Assembly: GCA_903875445.1 (NCBI GenBank) | Contig: CAIQWD010000016.1 | Location: 1-64,000, forward strand | Length of the DNA: 64,000 nucleotides | DNA from: an uncultured delta proteobacterium | GTDB taxonomy: Bacteria; Desulfobacterota; Desulfobulbia; Desulfobulbales; Desulfocapsaceae | Direction of reading: 5' to 3' | In this document: in pieces, positions 34,738-45,322 of the stretch | How positions within the stretch are numbered: the first letter of the stretch is position 1 | Layout: every line of letters starts with the position of its first letter | Program-made: the position numbers and the translations under genes | Notes under the pieces: model-generated | The model's input: only the letters and a program-made list of their open reading frames with translations | Told to the model about the DNA's origin: nothing | Databases searched by the model: none

Positions 34738-37700
34738 TCAATTGCTCAATGCACTTCGAATCTTCTCCAACATTCTTACAAAGGCCTCCTCCTGGTAGGG
34801 TTTGGTCATGTAGTGCCGTACCCCCAACTCCTTGGCCTTCTGCTGGTGTTTTTCGGAGGTCCGCGAAGTCAGCATGACGACCGGGATATCCTTCAACTGC
34901 CGATTGTTATTGAGATTGCTTTTGAATTCGTAACCATTCATTCTCGGCATTTCAATGTCGAGAATGATAACATCCGGCATAAAAGTCTCGAGTCTCGCCA
35001 AGGCATCGATACCGTCTACCGCCTGCTGCTGCTTCCATCCCTGGCTCTCCACCAGTCTGGCGACGCTATGTCGCACGGAAATGGAATCGTCAACAATCAG
35101 CACCTTGAGAGGTTCATGCAATCCGGCTTTACTGACCGATTCGCCTTCGATCCTCGTTTCCGGTTTTTCGATGTCGATGAGTTCCCTGATATTAATGATG
35201 GGGATCAGTTCTCCGGAGCCGGTGAGCGTCACACCACTGATACCTGGAACATGGGTCAGATGGCTGCCGAGGCTTTTGACGATAATCTCCCGCTGTTCAA
35301 CAACCTCATCAACGGAGACGGCAAAGAGTTTTTCTCCCTTGGTGAAGAGTATTGCCAAAATCCCTTCCCGGCCTATAGGCAGGGCCGTGGTCCTTGTCTC
35401 CAGTTGCAGGCAGAATCCGAGATTGACAACGGGGACGACATCGCCCCCCTGGCGAAGGAGTATTCCATCGCCCTCCACCAACTCCGTCACAGCAAATCGT
35501 TTTACCTGCTGAATATCCTGCAGAGGTACGGCAAATACTCTTCCCGCCACCCTTACCATAACCGCACGGTTCACCGACAAAGTGAACGGGATACGGATTT
35601 CGAAGGTCACCCCCTGACCGGGATTATTGAGAAGCTGCACATTGCCCCGCAGATCTTGAATATTTCTGCGAACTACATCAAGACCGATACCGCGACCGGA
35701 AATGGTACTGATATCCTGACGGGTTGTAAAACTCGGATGGAAAAGAAATTCGAGGAGTTCTTTGTCGTTGAGCGCATCCGGATTATCCGCCAGACCGCTA
35801 CTCCTGATTTTTTCCTTGACCCGTGCAAGATCAATACCGCCACCGTCATCGGAAATCCGTAAAATAACAAAACGGCTGCGTTGATCGGCGGCAACACGGA
35901 TGGTCCCGCTCTCCGGTTTTCCGACAGCGGCACGCTCTTCCGGGCTTTCAATACCATGGTCCAGGGCGTTTCTCAACATATGCATGAGCGGGTCGGTGAT
36001 CTTCGCCCAGACAAACCTGTCCATATACACATCTTCACCGGTGATAACCAGATTGGCCTTTTTCTCAAGCTTTCTGGCGGTTTCCCGCACTGTCCGAAAG
36101 AGCACGCGAGAGAGTGACGACATCGGCGTCATCCGAATGCGCATGAGCTTTTCCTGCATCAAACGCATGGTCAGCTGCTGCTTGCCGACCTGGGCACCGA
36201 TATCGCCGACGAGAGACATCAGAGTGGCATGAATCGAGTTTACGTCAACGGAGATCTCGTTGAGGGATCGGATTATCAGGTTCAATTGCGAATATCGATC
36301 CAGTTCTATCGGATCAAATTCGGAAAAATCGCTGTCGGTCGTCGCCTCACTCGTCCGCGGACTGAACCCATAGAGGGATTGCACCTCAAAACCGGCTTCC
36401 AGTTCCTGCGATTTGCGCCGGAGATTTTCCTTGACGGTGTCGAGTTCAAAGAGGGTATCGGAAAACTCTTCGAGCATCTTCTCCATGGCGCCCCGAGCAA
36501 CTACCAGTTCACCCTCAATACCCGCCAATTCATCAAGATCATCGAGCTTAACGCGGAGAATACCGGATTCTCCAGGTAATTTGGCCGATATTACCGGTTC
36601 CGCAAGGGGTTCAACATCAACGCCTGCATCTGCTGCCCCTGCTTCGTCTTGACTATCAGTTTCCTCCGACTCGGAACCCTCCGGTTGCCTTGTCTCTGTC
36701 CGAACCGCTAAATACTCGTCGATTGTTTCCACGAGACGATTGAGATGCACCGATTCATTGGTCTGCGCCGATTGCGACAGCAGCTCAATGACATCAACGC
36801 CGGTGGCGATTACTTGCACCTCCTCCGGGGTGATCTCCATTGCATCATCATGGAGCCAGTCAAGCATATCTTCGAGGGAGTGGGCACCCCGGGCCGTCAG
36901 ATTCATACCGGTCATGGCCGCTGCCCCTTTCAAAGTATGAACGGCCCGGCGCATCTCGCTGACAGTTTCCTTTAGAGCGGAGGACAAGGGGCATGACTGC
37001 TTAACCTCGTTTTCCAAGACGTTGAGCGAATGGTTCATAACAATGAGGTGCTCTTCGCATTCCGACCGGAAAATATCCAGTAGCTGCTGCTCTTCGCTGA
37101 TCGCCTCTTCCTCTTTCTCCTCATCGGGCGACAGAAAGGTTTCGTGTTCGGGTTCTTCCTGAGTAACAGAAGACACCAATAGCTCGGATTCCTCAATCTG
37201 CTCCTCGAACAACATGGAATCAGCGAGTTCTTCGAGGAGAATCAGCGAGTCGTCTTCCGGCTCCGAAACAACAAAGATGTCTTCTTCATGCTCTGTTTCC
37301 CGGGCATCGAGAACGTCCTCCGATACTGCCGCCCTGTCGGCAATCGACAACAGCGTATACAGCCCGTGCAGTTGATCTTTCACCCGCCGCACTGTTGTAC
37401 TGTTTTCAGGATCCGCATAGATATACACGGTCTCCAGAAAGAGCAGAAAATCCGCTATAAGCCCGGGCATCTCAGATAACCAACAATGACCGGATCGAAA
37501 ATTTTCCAGTAACAGATGAAAATCGTACATCAAGAGGGATTGCTGACGAAGGCCGACTGCCTGGCCGCCGGCAGCCAGAGTCTTAACCGCCCGGGAAAGT
37601 TTGCCGTACACCTTGGCGTTATTTTCAGCACCAGACACCTGCGGCGACAGGTATCCGGCCAACTCCCGCAATAAAGGTAAAACCGAACGAGTTGCCAGAA

Positions 37701-38163
37701 TATACTCCTGCCGTTCATCCGGCTCCAAATGATGGTCGGCATCATCAATAAAACGACCATCTTCGCCGTTCCTTCTGAATTCGGCAAACAGCGTGGCAAT
37801 CCGAGCATAAAAGGTTTCTTCGTCTGCTGTTCCCGTCTTTTCTTTGCGAACGAACTCGTCGAGGAGATCAACAGTTTGATGAAGCGCCGCGACAAGCCGG
37901 GCGGAAGTCGGCTTGCCCTCTTCAACCAAGTTGGCCAGCAGCGTCTCAACGATTTTTGCCCCTCGACTCAAATCGGCCAACTGCACCTGGGAGGCCGCCC
38001 CTTTGATATTATGAAAGAGCCTATGGAGTTCATCCAAGGTGGCTGTTGCCGTACTCTCGACGGCAAGGATCGCCAATCCTTGCCGTATTTCCGGGAGATA
38101 GGATTCGACTTCCTGGAGAAAAAGTTCGAGGAGGTCGGCGTGCGGTAATCTCGCCATCGTCAT
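34738..38163 (-). CDS. CheA/ChpA-type hybrid histidine kinase with two Hpt domains
   Basis: 1141 residues. Hpt 1 (1-110) has LFHNIKGAASQ with His51. A second helical bundle (~150-270), then an acidic linker. Hpt 2 (~360-460) has VHTLKGAAAMTG with His409. Dimerisation helices ~540-690. HATPase (~690-860) has the N box HMLRNALDHGIE and G boxes DDGGGID and GRGIGLDVV. CheW domain ~865-1000. C-terminal receiver ~1018-1138 with VDDS and Asp1069, Thr/Ser in MLTSRTS and Lys in YMTKPY. This is the PilL/ChpA and FrzE architecture, which controls twitching or gliding and c-di-GMP or cAMP outputs rather than flagella. GGGGAGGGGG lies just before the ATG. Confidence 0.92.
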   Translation of the reverse strand: MTMARLPHADLLELFLQEVESYLPEIRQGLAILAVESTATATLDELHRLFHNIKGAASQVQLADLSRGAKIVETLLANLVEEGKPTSARLVAALHQTVDLLDEFVRKEKTGTADEETFYARIATLFAEFRRNGEDGRFIDDADHHLEPDERQEYILATRSVLPLLRELAGYLSPQVSGAENNAKVYGKLSRAVKTLAAGGQAVGLRQQSLLMYDFHLLLENFRSGHCWLSEMPGLIADFLLFLETVYIYADPENSTTVRRVKDQLHGLYTLLSIADRAAVSEDVLDARETEHEEDIFVVSEPEDDSLILLEELADSMLFEEQIEESELLVSSVTQEEPEHETFLSPDEEKEEEAISEEQQLLDIFRSECEEHLIVMNHSLNVLENEVKQSCPLSSALKETVSEMRRAVHTLKGAAAMTGMNLTARGAHSLEDMLDWLHDDAMEITPEEVQVIATGVDVIELLSQSAQTNESVHLNRLVETIDEYLAVRTETRQPEGSESEETDSQDEAGAADAGVDVEPLAEPVISAKLPGESGILRVKLDDLDELAGIEGELVVARGAMEKMLEEFSDTLFELDTVKENLRRKSQELEAGFEVQSLYGFSPRTSEATTDSDFSEFDPIELDRYSQLNLIIRSLNEISVDVNSIHATLMSLVGDIGAQVGKQQLTMRLMQEKLMRIRMTPMSSLSRVLFRTVRETARKLEKKANLVITGEDVYMDRFVWAKITDPLMHMLRNALDHGIESPEERAAVGKPESGTIRVAADQRSRFVILRISDDGGGIDLARVKEKIRSSGLADNPDALNDKELLEFLFHPSFTTRQDISTISGRGIGLDVVRRNIQDLRGNVQLLNNPGQGVTFEIRIPFTLSVNRAVMVRVAGRVFAVPLQDIQQVKRFAVTELVEGDGILLRQGGDVVPVVNLGFCLQLETRTTALPIGREGILAILFTKGEKLFAVSVDEVVEQREIIVKSLGSHLTHVPGISGVTLTGSGELIPIINIRELIDIEKPETRIEGESVSKAGLHEPLKVLIVDDSISVRHSVARLVESQGWKQQQAVDGIDALARLETFMPDVIILDIEMPRMNGYEFKSNLNNNRQLKDIPVVMLTSRTSEKHQQKAKELGVRHYMTKPYQEEAFVRMLEKIRSALSN

Positions 38164-38249
38164 CGCCCCCTCCCCGGGAGGATTACAGCCTTGGTTTTCA
38201 CGCCATCACGGTTCGTTGCAGATATCATTCCCTCTCCTCAAGTCTTTTC

Positions 38250-38810
38250 CTAACGACTCCTAAAGTCGATAAGACTTGGCGCCGTTAAAAATTTCCGGAC
38301 ATTTAGAATATAATAGAGTGTGTTCTCGACCAGCAACCCAGCGGTAAACAACGATGTGTCCATGGGAGTGTTATCGAAAAAATCAAGGGGTTTGCTTTCC
38401 GTTGCCGCGCGACTGACCGTGCTGACGATCCGGTCCAGTCTGATTCCGATTTTTTGTTTACGGTGCCGCAGGACCACGAAACGATTGCCGGCACATACGC
38501 CCCGGCCACTAAGCTTCAGAAACCCGCCCAAATCAATGACCGAAATTATCTCACTCCTGACATTAACAACACCTTGAATCCACTCTGGAAGATTGGGAAG
38601 AAAAGTGATTGCCGGCAAAGGTCCGACCTCGGATAAATCATCAATGGCTATCGCCAGATGTAAACTCCCTGTGGCGACGAGGATGTATTTCGTCAACTTC
38701 TCCTGCACCGGGACAAACTGCAGATTCGCCGAGCCTGAGTCGCTCATCACCACCGAGAGTTCTGCATCGATATTTTGAATAAGAGTATATAAATCGGGCA
38801 AACTTGACAT
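38250..38810 (-). CDS. CheW-family coupling protein
   Basis: 186 residues. CheW fold: KYILVATGSLHLAIAIDDLSEV, then LPEWIQGVVNVRSEIISVIDLGGFL with the VNVRS variant of VNLRG, RFVVLRHRKQKIGIRLDRI. An N-terminal extension of ~35 residues and C-terminal extension are present. Couples the receptor (encoded two genes upstream) to the ChpA-type kinase. Confidence 0.88.
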   Translation of the reverse strand: MSSLPDLYTLIQNIDAELSVVMSDSGSANLQFVPVQEKLTKYILVATGSLHLAIAIDDLSEVGPLPAITFLPNLPEWIQGVVNVRSEIISVIDLGGFLKLSGRGVCAGNRFVVLRHRKQKIGIRLDRIVSTVSRAATESKPLDFFDNTPMDTSLFTAGLLVENTLYYILNVRKFLTAPSLIDFRSR

Positions 38811-38847
38811 ATGTTCTCTTTAGATTTTTACAACTTTGATCTGCTGT

Positions 38848-40773
38848 TCATATGTTGTCATCAATAACGGCAAGCAGTTTTTCCGGGTCAAAGGGTTTAG
38901 TCAGATATGCCGCCAATCCTCCTTTCAAACCCTTCTGTCTGTCTACCGGATTGTTTTTTGCCGTCAGCATGACCACCGGAATATTTTTTAGCCGCTGATC
39001 ATTTTTCAACCGGAAGAGGATGTCATACCCGGTCATATCGGGCAACATGGCATCGAGCAGGATCAGATCCGGTATCACTTCTTCCATCTTCCGTAAGGCA
39101 GCCCCACCGGTCGCCGCTTCCTCTATTGCATAGCCCCGCTTGGCCAACACCATCGAAATAACCTTTCGAGAGGTCGGACTGTCCTCAACTACCAGAACCG
39201 TTTTATCAGCTTTCCCGGCCCCTGTTTGCGGAACCACATGCGAATAGGGGAATACGGGGGGAGGTACAGCCGCTGCCGGCATGACCGGAGTCTCTCTAAC
39301 AGGAACCGCCGCAGAATTGGCTGGTTCGCTCTTTTGCGGACTGACGGTGGCCGGTGCAACCGATACTTGCAGAGGCTTTGCCGTAACCGGAACCGATGGT
39401 TCGGTCCTTTTACCACCGGCAGGTGCCGCTGCCGGTTGTTCGAGATATTTTTCAAGAACCGCCAAAAGTTTTGCAGGGTCAAAGGGCTTTGTCAGGTATT
39501 CGTTCGAGCCGTGAAACAAGCCTTTCAAGCGATCCGAAGGTTTGCTCTTGCCGGTAAGCATAATGACCGGAACCTCGGCCATCCCCGCACTTTGTCTCAG
39601 TCTCGACAAAACTTCATAGCCACTCATGTCGGGGAGCATCACATCAAGGAGAACGAGATCGGGAGCCATTTCCTCGCTCTTTTGCAACGCCTCCGAACCA
39701 CTTTTCGACTCGATAATTGTGTAGCCCTTACGGCCGAGCAGCATGCTGATAACCTTTCGAGAGGTCTGGCTGTCTTCCACCATAAGAATAGTTTTATGCA
39801 CAGCCGAAGAAGTCACGCGTGGGCCGGTCGTGCGCCCTGTGGGAACTGCTCTGACAACCGGTGTCGCCTGTTTCTTCAAGAGGGCCGTAGCCCTGTTAAA
39901 TATCGGTTCCCGCGGTGATATCTGCAAAGCCTTGTCGATAAACTGCCGCGCCCGGTCGATGTTGCCAAGGGAAAAATGGCCAAGACTAAGACAGTAGGCA
40001 ATACGAGAATTCTCGGGGTTGAGCTGCAATTCCCGTTCATATGCCTGGAGGGCCTGCACCAGCTCGGAACTCCTGCTACCCTCCGGAGAAATATGAGCAT
40101 CAGAAATGCGCAAAGCGCCCTGGCAGGTCTTACAGCGTATTTCGCCGGCAGCAACCAAAGACCAACAGAAGATGCATCGCTTCACCGTCTCCTGCGAGCC
40201 GCCAAGCTGGGGCAAAATTTTCTCTGTCTCCCGCTGGACAACCGGATCGCAATTGCCCCATTTTCGAGCCTCGGCGAGCGCCTTTTTGATGTAATCTTCC
40301 CGGCTCATGACGCGAGAATGCCAGAGCCACGCCGGATAATAAAACCGGTTGCTGCGGAGAACCTCGATCAGTTTTGAACCTGCCTCCGTCCGTCTAAACT
40401 GATAAATGAGATGAATCGCCTGCTGCAGGCTTTCCTCCTCATTACAACTAGGAGCGACCGGGGTATGCGATAATTTGCTCAGTAATCGTTCCACCAAAGG
40501 GAGGCTGAGGGAGACATTGCCCTCAAACGGTTGACTGGACGTTTCCGCCTGAATCTCTCCATCCCGGATGGCTGCCAGGGTTAGAAGGGCTCCGTTACCA
40601 CTCAGCTTGTCGCAGGAAGCGGTTACGACCTGCCCCTTACGAACCTGAAGCCGTCCAAGATACTTAACATTTTTCACTGAAACATCAACATTACCCGAAA
40701 GCACCTGTTGTGACTTCAGATAGAGCAGAATATTCTTCTCTGTCTCGGCAGAAATGATGCACGAGTCGGTCAT
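38848..40773 (-). CDS. Double-receiver protein with PATAN-like N-terminus and zinc ribbon
   Basis: 641 residues. Residues ~5-100 look like a DUF4388/PATAN-type domain (GRLQVRKGQVVTAS, GNGALLTLAAIRDG). Residues 200-217 carry CIFC and CKTC, a zinc ribbon. A TPR-like pair follows (~235-300). Receiver 1 (327-446) has Asp377, receiver 2 (524-641) has Asp574, joined by a Pro/Ala-rich linker. Both keep the acid pocket VEDSxTSRKVIS and TKPFDP. The two receivers are near duplicates, suggesting an internal duplication. Probable output or phosphate-buffer element for the kinase. No DNA-binding or enzyme domain. Confidence 0.88.
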   Translation of the reverse strand: MTDSCIISAETEKNILLYLKSQQVLSGNVDVSVKNVKYLGRLQVRKGQVVTASCDKLSGNGALLTLAAIRDGEIQAETSSQPFEGNVSLSLPLVERLLSKLSHTPVAPSCNEEESLQQAIHLIYQFRRTEAGSKLIEVLRSNRFYYPAWLWHSRVMSREDYIKKALAEARKWGNCDPVVQRETEKILPQLGGSQETVKRCIFCWSLVAAGEIRCKTCQGALRISDAHISPEGSRSSELVQALQAYERELQLNPENSRIAYCLSLGHFSLGNIDRARQFIDKALQISPREPIFNRATALLKKQATPVVRAVPTGRTTGPRVTSSAVHKTILMVEDSQTSRKVISMLLGRKGYTIIESKSGSEALQKSEEMAPDLVLLDVMLPDMSGYEVLSRLRQSAGMAEVPVIMLTGKSKPSDRLKGLFHGSNEYLTKPFDPAKLLAVLEKYLEQPAAAPAGGKRTEPSVPVTAKPLQVSVAPATVSPQKSEPANSAAVPVRETPVMPAAAVPPPVFPYSHVVPQTGAGKADKTVLVVEDSPTSRKVISMVLAKRGYAIEEAATGGAALRKMEEVIPDLILLDAMLPDMTGYDILFRLKNDQRLKNIPVVMLTAKNNPVDRQKGLKGGLAAYLTKPFDPEKLLAVIDDNI

Positions 40774-40816
40774 AACAAGCCTCTAAACGTTAAGAGAAAT
40801 GTTTCTTTGCCCCGGG

Positions 40817-42979
40817 TTAAACTACTTGAGTTTCGCCGACTTTGAAGATCTCAACCGCTGAATGCAGATCCCGAGCAGTTTTACTGAGAACATTCATGGA
40901 TGCCGCCGTATCCTGTGAAGAAAGTGAGGATTCCCGGCTGATCTCACCAACCTCTTTCATGGTTTGCGAGATGGTCTCGGAAACATGTACCTGACCAGTG
41001 GTAGCCTCGGTAATAGCCTCGATCAGTTCCGCAAGATCGTTGGAAACCTTCTCAATTTCCTGGAGCTTGGCATGGGCACCGTCAGCAAGTTTCGAACCCT
41101 GAACAACCTTGCTGATACCTTCATCGATACGGTTACTTACCTCTTTAATTTCATTCTGGATACTCTTCACCAGAACCTCGATCTGCTTGGTCGAGTTACT
41201 TGAATTGTCGGCGAGACGCTGAACCTCGTCGGCGACCACCGCAAAGCCATGGCCGGCCTCGCCGGCCATGGCCGCCTGAATGGAGGCGTTGAGGGCGAGA
41301 ATGGATGTTCGGTCGGCTATCTCGTCAATAATCTGGACGATGTTGCCGATCTCGAGAGAGCTCTCTCCAAGGCGTTTGATGGGGCGCGCCGTTTCATTGA
41401 TCTGCTCGCGGATATCGGCCATGGCTTTATTGGTCTCGGTAACCGCCAGAGCACCTTCCTGCGCATTCAGCCTCGATTGACGGGATACCGAGGCCGATTG
41501 TTGGGCATTGGCGGCAACTTCCCGGATCGATTGGGCCATCTGTTCGATAGCCTCAACTGCTCCGGTAACTCCCTTCACTTGCTCGATATTTTTCTGAGCG
41601 AGAGTCATGGTCTGGCGAGCTACCTGCTCCGAGGTACTATCTACCGATTCGGTCGCCACCTTAACTTTACTAATAATGTCGGAGAACTGGTCAGCCATGG
41701 CGTTGAAAGAATCGGCAATGGCACCGGTCATATCTTCCGTTACCTCGGCTCGACCGGTAAAATCACCCTCGGTCAAGGCGCTGATCTCTTCCAGCAGCTT
41801 CATGATCGATTCCTGGATGGTGTCACGTTCCGCCTGACTCTGAATGAGCACCGTGATATTATCAAGCATCCCGTTCAGAGTCGAGGCCATGACGCCCAGT
41901 TCGTCATTGCTGACCACCTTGGTACGAGCCTGATAATTACCTCCGCCGATTTCATCGAGAAGGCCCATGATATGATTGACTTGGTTGGTAAGTCCCCGAG
42001 ACAACTTCACGGCGATAAAAATTGCGAGAAGAACAGAGACGATACCTACGGCCAACACAACTTTTAACACCAGAGAGGCGGTATCCTCCATATCCTTGGT
42101 GGCCTTTGCCTCATTGGCGACGGCAAGATCGAGGAACGACTTGATTGCCGGCTCGGCCCGTTTTGCCGCATCCTGGTAACCGACAATTCTGGCGGCGATA
42201 ATGCCGTCAGTGTTGCCTACCTCGACAAACCATTTATCAAACTCCTTCAGTTGATCGGCCAATTTTGCTTTAACCGGTGCAGCCAATGCCGAGGATTCAA
42301 TAAGGGTTGCCAGGGCGGCTCTTCCTTCCTTCACCTTGCTGCTGTTTTCCTTTTCCGGAGCTGTGAGATATTCCTGTAGGGTTGCTTTGAGCAAGAAAAA
42401 GCTATTTTGCACCGGAGCAAGATTTGAAGCAGCGACAGTGGTACCGAGATTGTCAAGACTCTGTCGCAATTTGACCAATTCGCCAAATTCCTTATCAACA
42501 CGTAACTCAAGAATGTTGACGGTTCCGACAAAGGCACTCAGGTATTCATTGATGGAATCCATTGCCGTTTGTGCGACATCAATATCCTTGGGGGTTTTGG
42601 CCAACTGTTGAATCTGGTACAAGGTGCGGTAAGCCTCACCGCCAAGAGCAATAAAGGGATTGATATACAGTTCCTTGGCTTCGCGAATACCTTTCTTCTC
42701 TTGATTAAGAAGAAAATCTTTCTCATATCGCTGCATAACGCGAAGGGTGTTTTCAGTTTCCAGACTCAGGCGCGCAATCTTGCCATGGACCATGACCAGG
42801 GCCTCAATCGTTTTTTGGGCGTAGGTCTGTGAAATCAAGGTGATTGCTATAACCGCAAGGGTCAGGGCAATCAGCGTCATAAACGACCACAACAGTTTCG
42901 TACGAATCTTTTGGCGTCCCGAAAGTTGCGATCCAACACGACTTTGCACTACTCCAGGCTCTTCTGTTTTTCCGTCCAT
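40817..42979 (-). CDS. Methyl-accepting chemotaxis protein (PilJ-like)
   Basis: 720 residues. Transmembrane helix near 30-52, a helical periplasmic sensor (~55-305), second helix near ~308-328, HAMP (~330-385), then a second HAMP-like/coiled region, and the signalling hairpin with [18 protein letters not shown] and [16 protein letters not shown]. The IQAA form and tip resemble PilJ receptors of the Pil-Chp system more than classical flagellar MCPs (IEAARAGE). First gene of the operon; no cheR or cheB is seen nearby, so adaptation genes lie elsewhere or are absent. Confidence 0.92.
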   Translation of the reverse strand: MDGKTEEPGVVQSRVGSQLSGRQKIRTKLLWSFMTLIALTLAVIAITLISQTYAQKTIEALVMVHGKIARLSLETENTLRVMQRYEKDFLLNQEKKGIREAKELYINPFIALGGEAYRTLYQIQQLAKTPKDIDVAQTAMDSINEYLSAFVGTVNILELRVDKEFGELVKLRQSLDNLGTTVAASNLAPVQNSFFLLKATLQEYLTAPEKENSSKVKEGRAALATLIESSALAAPVKAKLADQLKEFDKWFVEVGNTDGIIAARIVGYQDAAKRAEPAIKSFLDLAVANEAKATKDMEDTASLVLKVVLAVGIVSVLLAIFIAVKLSRGLTNQVNHIMGLLDEIGGGNYQARTKVVSNDELGVMASTLNGMLDNITVLIQSQAERDTIQESIMKLLEEISALTEGDFTGRAEVTEDMTGAIADSFNAMADQFSDIISKVKVATESVDSTSEQVARQTMTLAQKNIEQVKGVTGAVEAIEQMAQSIREVAANAQQSASVSRQSRLNAQEGALAVTETNKAMADIREQINETARPIKRLGESSLEIGNIVQIIDEIADRTSILALNASIQAAMAGEAGHGFAVVADEVQRLADNSSNSTKQIEVLVKSIQNEIKEVSNRIDEGISKVVQGSKLADGAHAKLQEIEKVSNDLAELIEAITEATTGQVHVSETISQTMKEVGEISRESSLSSQDTAASMNVLSKTARDLHSAVEIFKVGETQVV

Positions 42980-43141
42980 TACGTCTCCATAATTTCTGTT
43001 ACTGTCCTTAAAAGGAAATTCCTCTCAGACCCACCCTGCAAGACTAAGAAACATCTAGCAGACTACCCTAAATCCGCTTTTTTTTGCAACTTTTTTGATC
43101 AATTTGGTGATGGTTCTTGTAATTTTGCAATCTTGCACGCA

Positions 43142-45034
43142 TCAAGGTCGGAGAAGAGAGAGAATCTTCTTGATAATATCGTCCACGGCAAGCCCCTGAT
43201 GGGGCAATTGTTCGGCTATGCCGCCCTGACCGATTTTACTCGTTCCGAGATACCCATATCGCGGATGCAGCCCTCTCTCCAGAAGCCAGGTGCCGTAACG
43301 AATGCCCAGTCCGGTCTTGCTGTTCTGACTTTCCACCACCAGCACGAAGGGGCTGCCGCCTACCTTTTCGAGCATCTCCTCGTCAATAACATTCAGTGTC
43401 GGCTTATTGATAAGCCCTACAGTGATCCCTCTGTTTCGCAGCTGCAACACCGCGTCCAGACAGCGATAGGTCATTTCCCCATAGGTAACGAGATAGCCGT
43501 CCTTGCCCTCGCGAATGAGTTCATCCTTGCCAGGCCTAAAAACGTAACCATCGCCAAACACTTTATCGCCCTTCTCGGTGAGTAGATACGGGGTTGCCGA
43601 ACGGGTGGAAAAGAGGAACCTCAGTCCCGAGTCATGAAACACTTCTTTCAGCATCGCCCGCAGTTGCAGCGTATCGGCAGGGAAATAGAGGCGGGTCGCG
43701 TCCCCTTCGGCGACCGCGTTATCGGCAAAGAAGTTGTTAATACCGAAGTGACAGGTGTTGTCCGCCATATCGTCGATTCCCGAATGGGAGAAGTGGGCGA
43801 GGACATTAGCATGGTTGAGACGGGCCATGGTAATCTCGGAAACAACCATCTCCAGGAAGGCGGCAAAGGTTCCGAAGATCCCCTGACGACCGGATTCGGA
43901 GCCGAAGCCTGCCGCCACCGAATAGTTATTGCGTTCCATGATTCCACCGTGCACATAGACCTCGGGATGGTTCTTGCGGATGTGGTGCAGGCCGCAGGAT
44001 CCCTCAAGATCGGAGTCAACAACCAGCACCTTGTCGGCTGGATTAGCCATGGAATCGAGGAGTTCGCAGACCGCGCGGCCGAAGTCATCGCGCACCTTTC
44101 CGGTTTCCGCAGTGCTGCCCAGATAGGTGTCCTTGGTTTTTTTCAGCGGATAGGTCTGCAGCATTTCAACCGCGTCGCTCAGACCGCGGGCGGTCAGATA
44201 ATCGACCGCCAAATTTACGGCAATGACATCATGGCCCTTGGGCGAGCCCTCGATTCCGGGGACGCCCACAGCCATTGGCCGTTTGTTGACGAGGGCGACC
44301 GGGCCTGCTGCCACCAGCGCCCCTTGTATGCGGGCGAACAGGGCATTGAGGTCCTCGCCGTTGCCGACACTGATGGCCAGCCCTTGTCCGGCAAGAGTTC
44401 GCGCTACATCATAACCTTTCATATACTGGCTGGGATGACCGGCGATGGTGACATCGTTGTCATCGATGAACAACTTGACGCTCAGCTTTCGTGCCACCGC
44501 ATAGCGGGCCGCCTCGGCGTTGTCGCCTTCCATCTGTGAACCATCGCTGCCGAACATGACCACGGTCTTGGTCTTGTCGGCCTCGGCAACGCCATTGACA
44601 TAACTCCACAGGTGGCCAAGGCGACCGGAAGAAAAGAAAACTCCGTTGTCTTCATCGCGTTCGGGATGACCGTAGAAGCCTTTACCATACTCGCGGTAAT
44701 GGAGCAGGGACTCGGGTTTTTTATAGCCATTGAGAACGGCCATCACATACTGGATGGCCACCCGGTGCCCGGCTTCATCAAAGTAGACCGGATGCAGGGC
44801 CACCGAGCCCTTCATAAAACCGTCAACAATCAACATTTCCGGGACGATATCGAATGCACCTCCGGTGTGACCGCCGAGCCCTTTCACGTTGGCCAGAGCG
44901 GTAAAAAACACCAGACAATCTCGTACCAACTGGATATTGTCAGTCAGTATCCGCTGTTGTTCTTCTGTCAGTGCGGTCTGCTGCAAGTCGAACTTCAGTG
45001 ATGTATATTTACTTAAATCTATTGGAAAAACCAT
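43142..45034 (-). CDS. tkt: Transketolase
   Basis: 630 residues from the ATG preceded by CCGGAGGA; 17 extra codons upstream are not used. N-terminal TPP-binding part with GLGGHTGGAFDIVPE, FFSSGRLGHLWSYVNGVAEA and GSDGSQMEGDNAEAARYA...DDND, a variant of the GDG-x25-NN motif. Pyrimidine-binding domain with HFSHSGIDDMAD and the C-terminal domain with VESQNSKTGLG. It differs from the textbook E. coli enzyme in several motifs, so it belongs to a divergent transketolase-like clade; two-carbon ketol transfer in the pentose phosphate pathway is the expected role. Cytosolic, single gene. Confidence 0.82.
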   Translation of the reverse strand: MVFPIDLSKYTSLKFDLQQTALTEEQQRILTDNIQLVRDCLVFFTALANVKGLGGHTGGAFDIVPEMLIVDGFMKGSVALHPVYFDEAGHRVAIQYVMAVLNGYKKPESLLHYREYGKGFYGHPERDEDNGVFFSSGRLGHLWSYVNGVAEADKTKTVVMFGSDGSQMEGDNAEAARYAVARKLSVKLFIDDNDVTIAGHPSQYMKGYDVARTLAGQGLAISVGNGEDLNALFARIQGALVAAGPVALVNKRPMAVGVPGIEGSPKGHDVIAVNLAVDYLTARGLSDAVEMLQTYPLKKTKDTYLGSTAETGKVRDDFGRAVCELLDSMANPADKVLVVDSDLEGSCGLHHIRKNHPEVYVHGGIMERNNYSVAAGFGSESGRQGIFGTFAAFLEMVVSEITMARLNHANVLAHFSHSGIDDMADNTCHFGINNFFADNAVAEGDATRLYFPADTLQLRAMLKEVFHDSGLRFLFSTRSATPYLLTEKGDKVFGDGYVFRPGKDELIREGKDGYLVTYGEMTYRCLDAVLQLRNRGITVGLINKPTLNVIDEEMLEKVGGSPFVLVVESQNSKTGLGIRYGTWLLERGLHPRYGYLGTSKIGQGGIAEQLPHQGLAVDDIIKKILSLLRP

Positions 45035-45322
45035 CTTATCCTCCGGTTGGTTATGGTACTGAAAGTGAAAGTCCGATTGCAGCAATTGCCTTGACTTGTC
45101 CTACTTGGTGCCGAACATTTCTATTGTCCATATTTTATGACAACGGCTTATTTCGTAGGAGCGCAGGCATTCGGTGAGAGTTTCGACGAAAAAACATTTT
45201 TCTTTGAAGCTACAAAGACCGTGTTTTAAAAAATAATGGTGAAAAAAGCTAGGAATTTTCCCAAATGGAACGATCCAAGAAGAAACTGGAAAACACACTG
45301 CCGTCTCATTAAAACACCTTGA

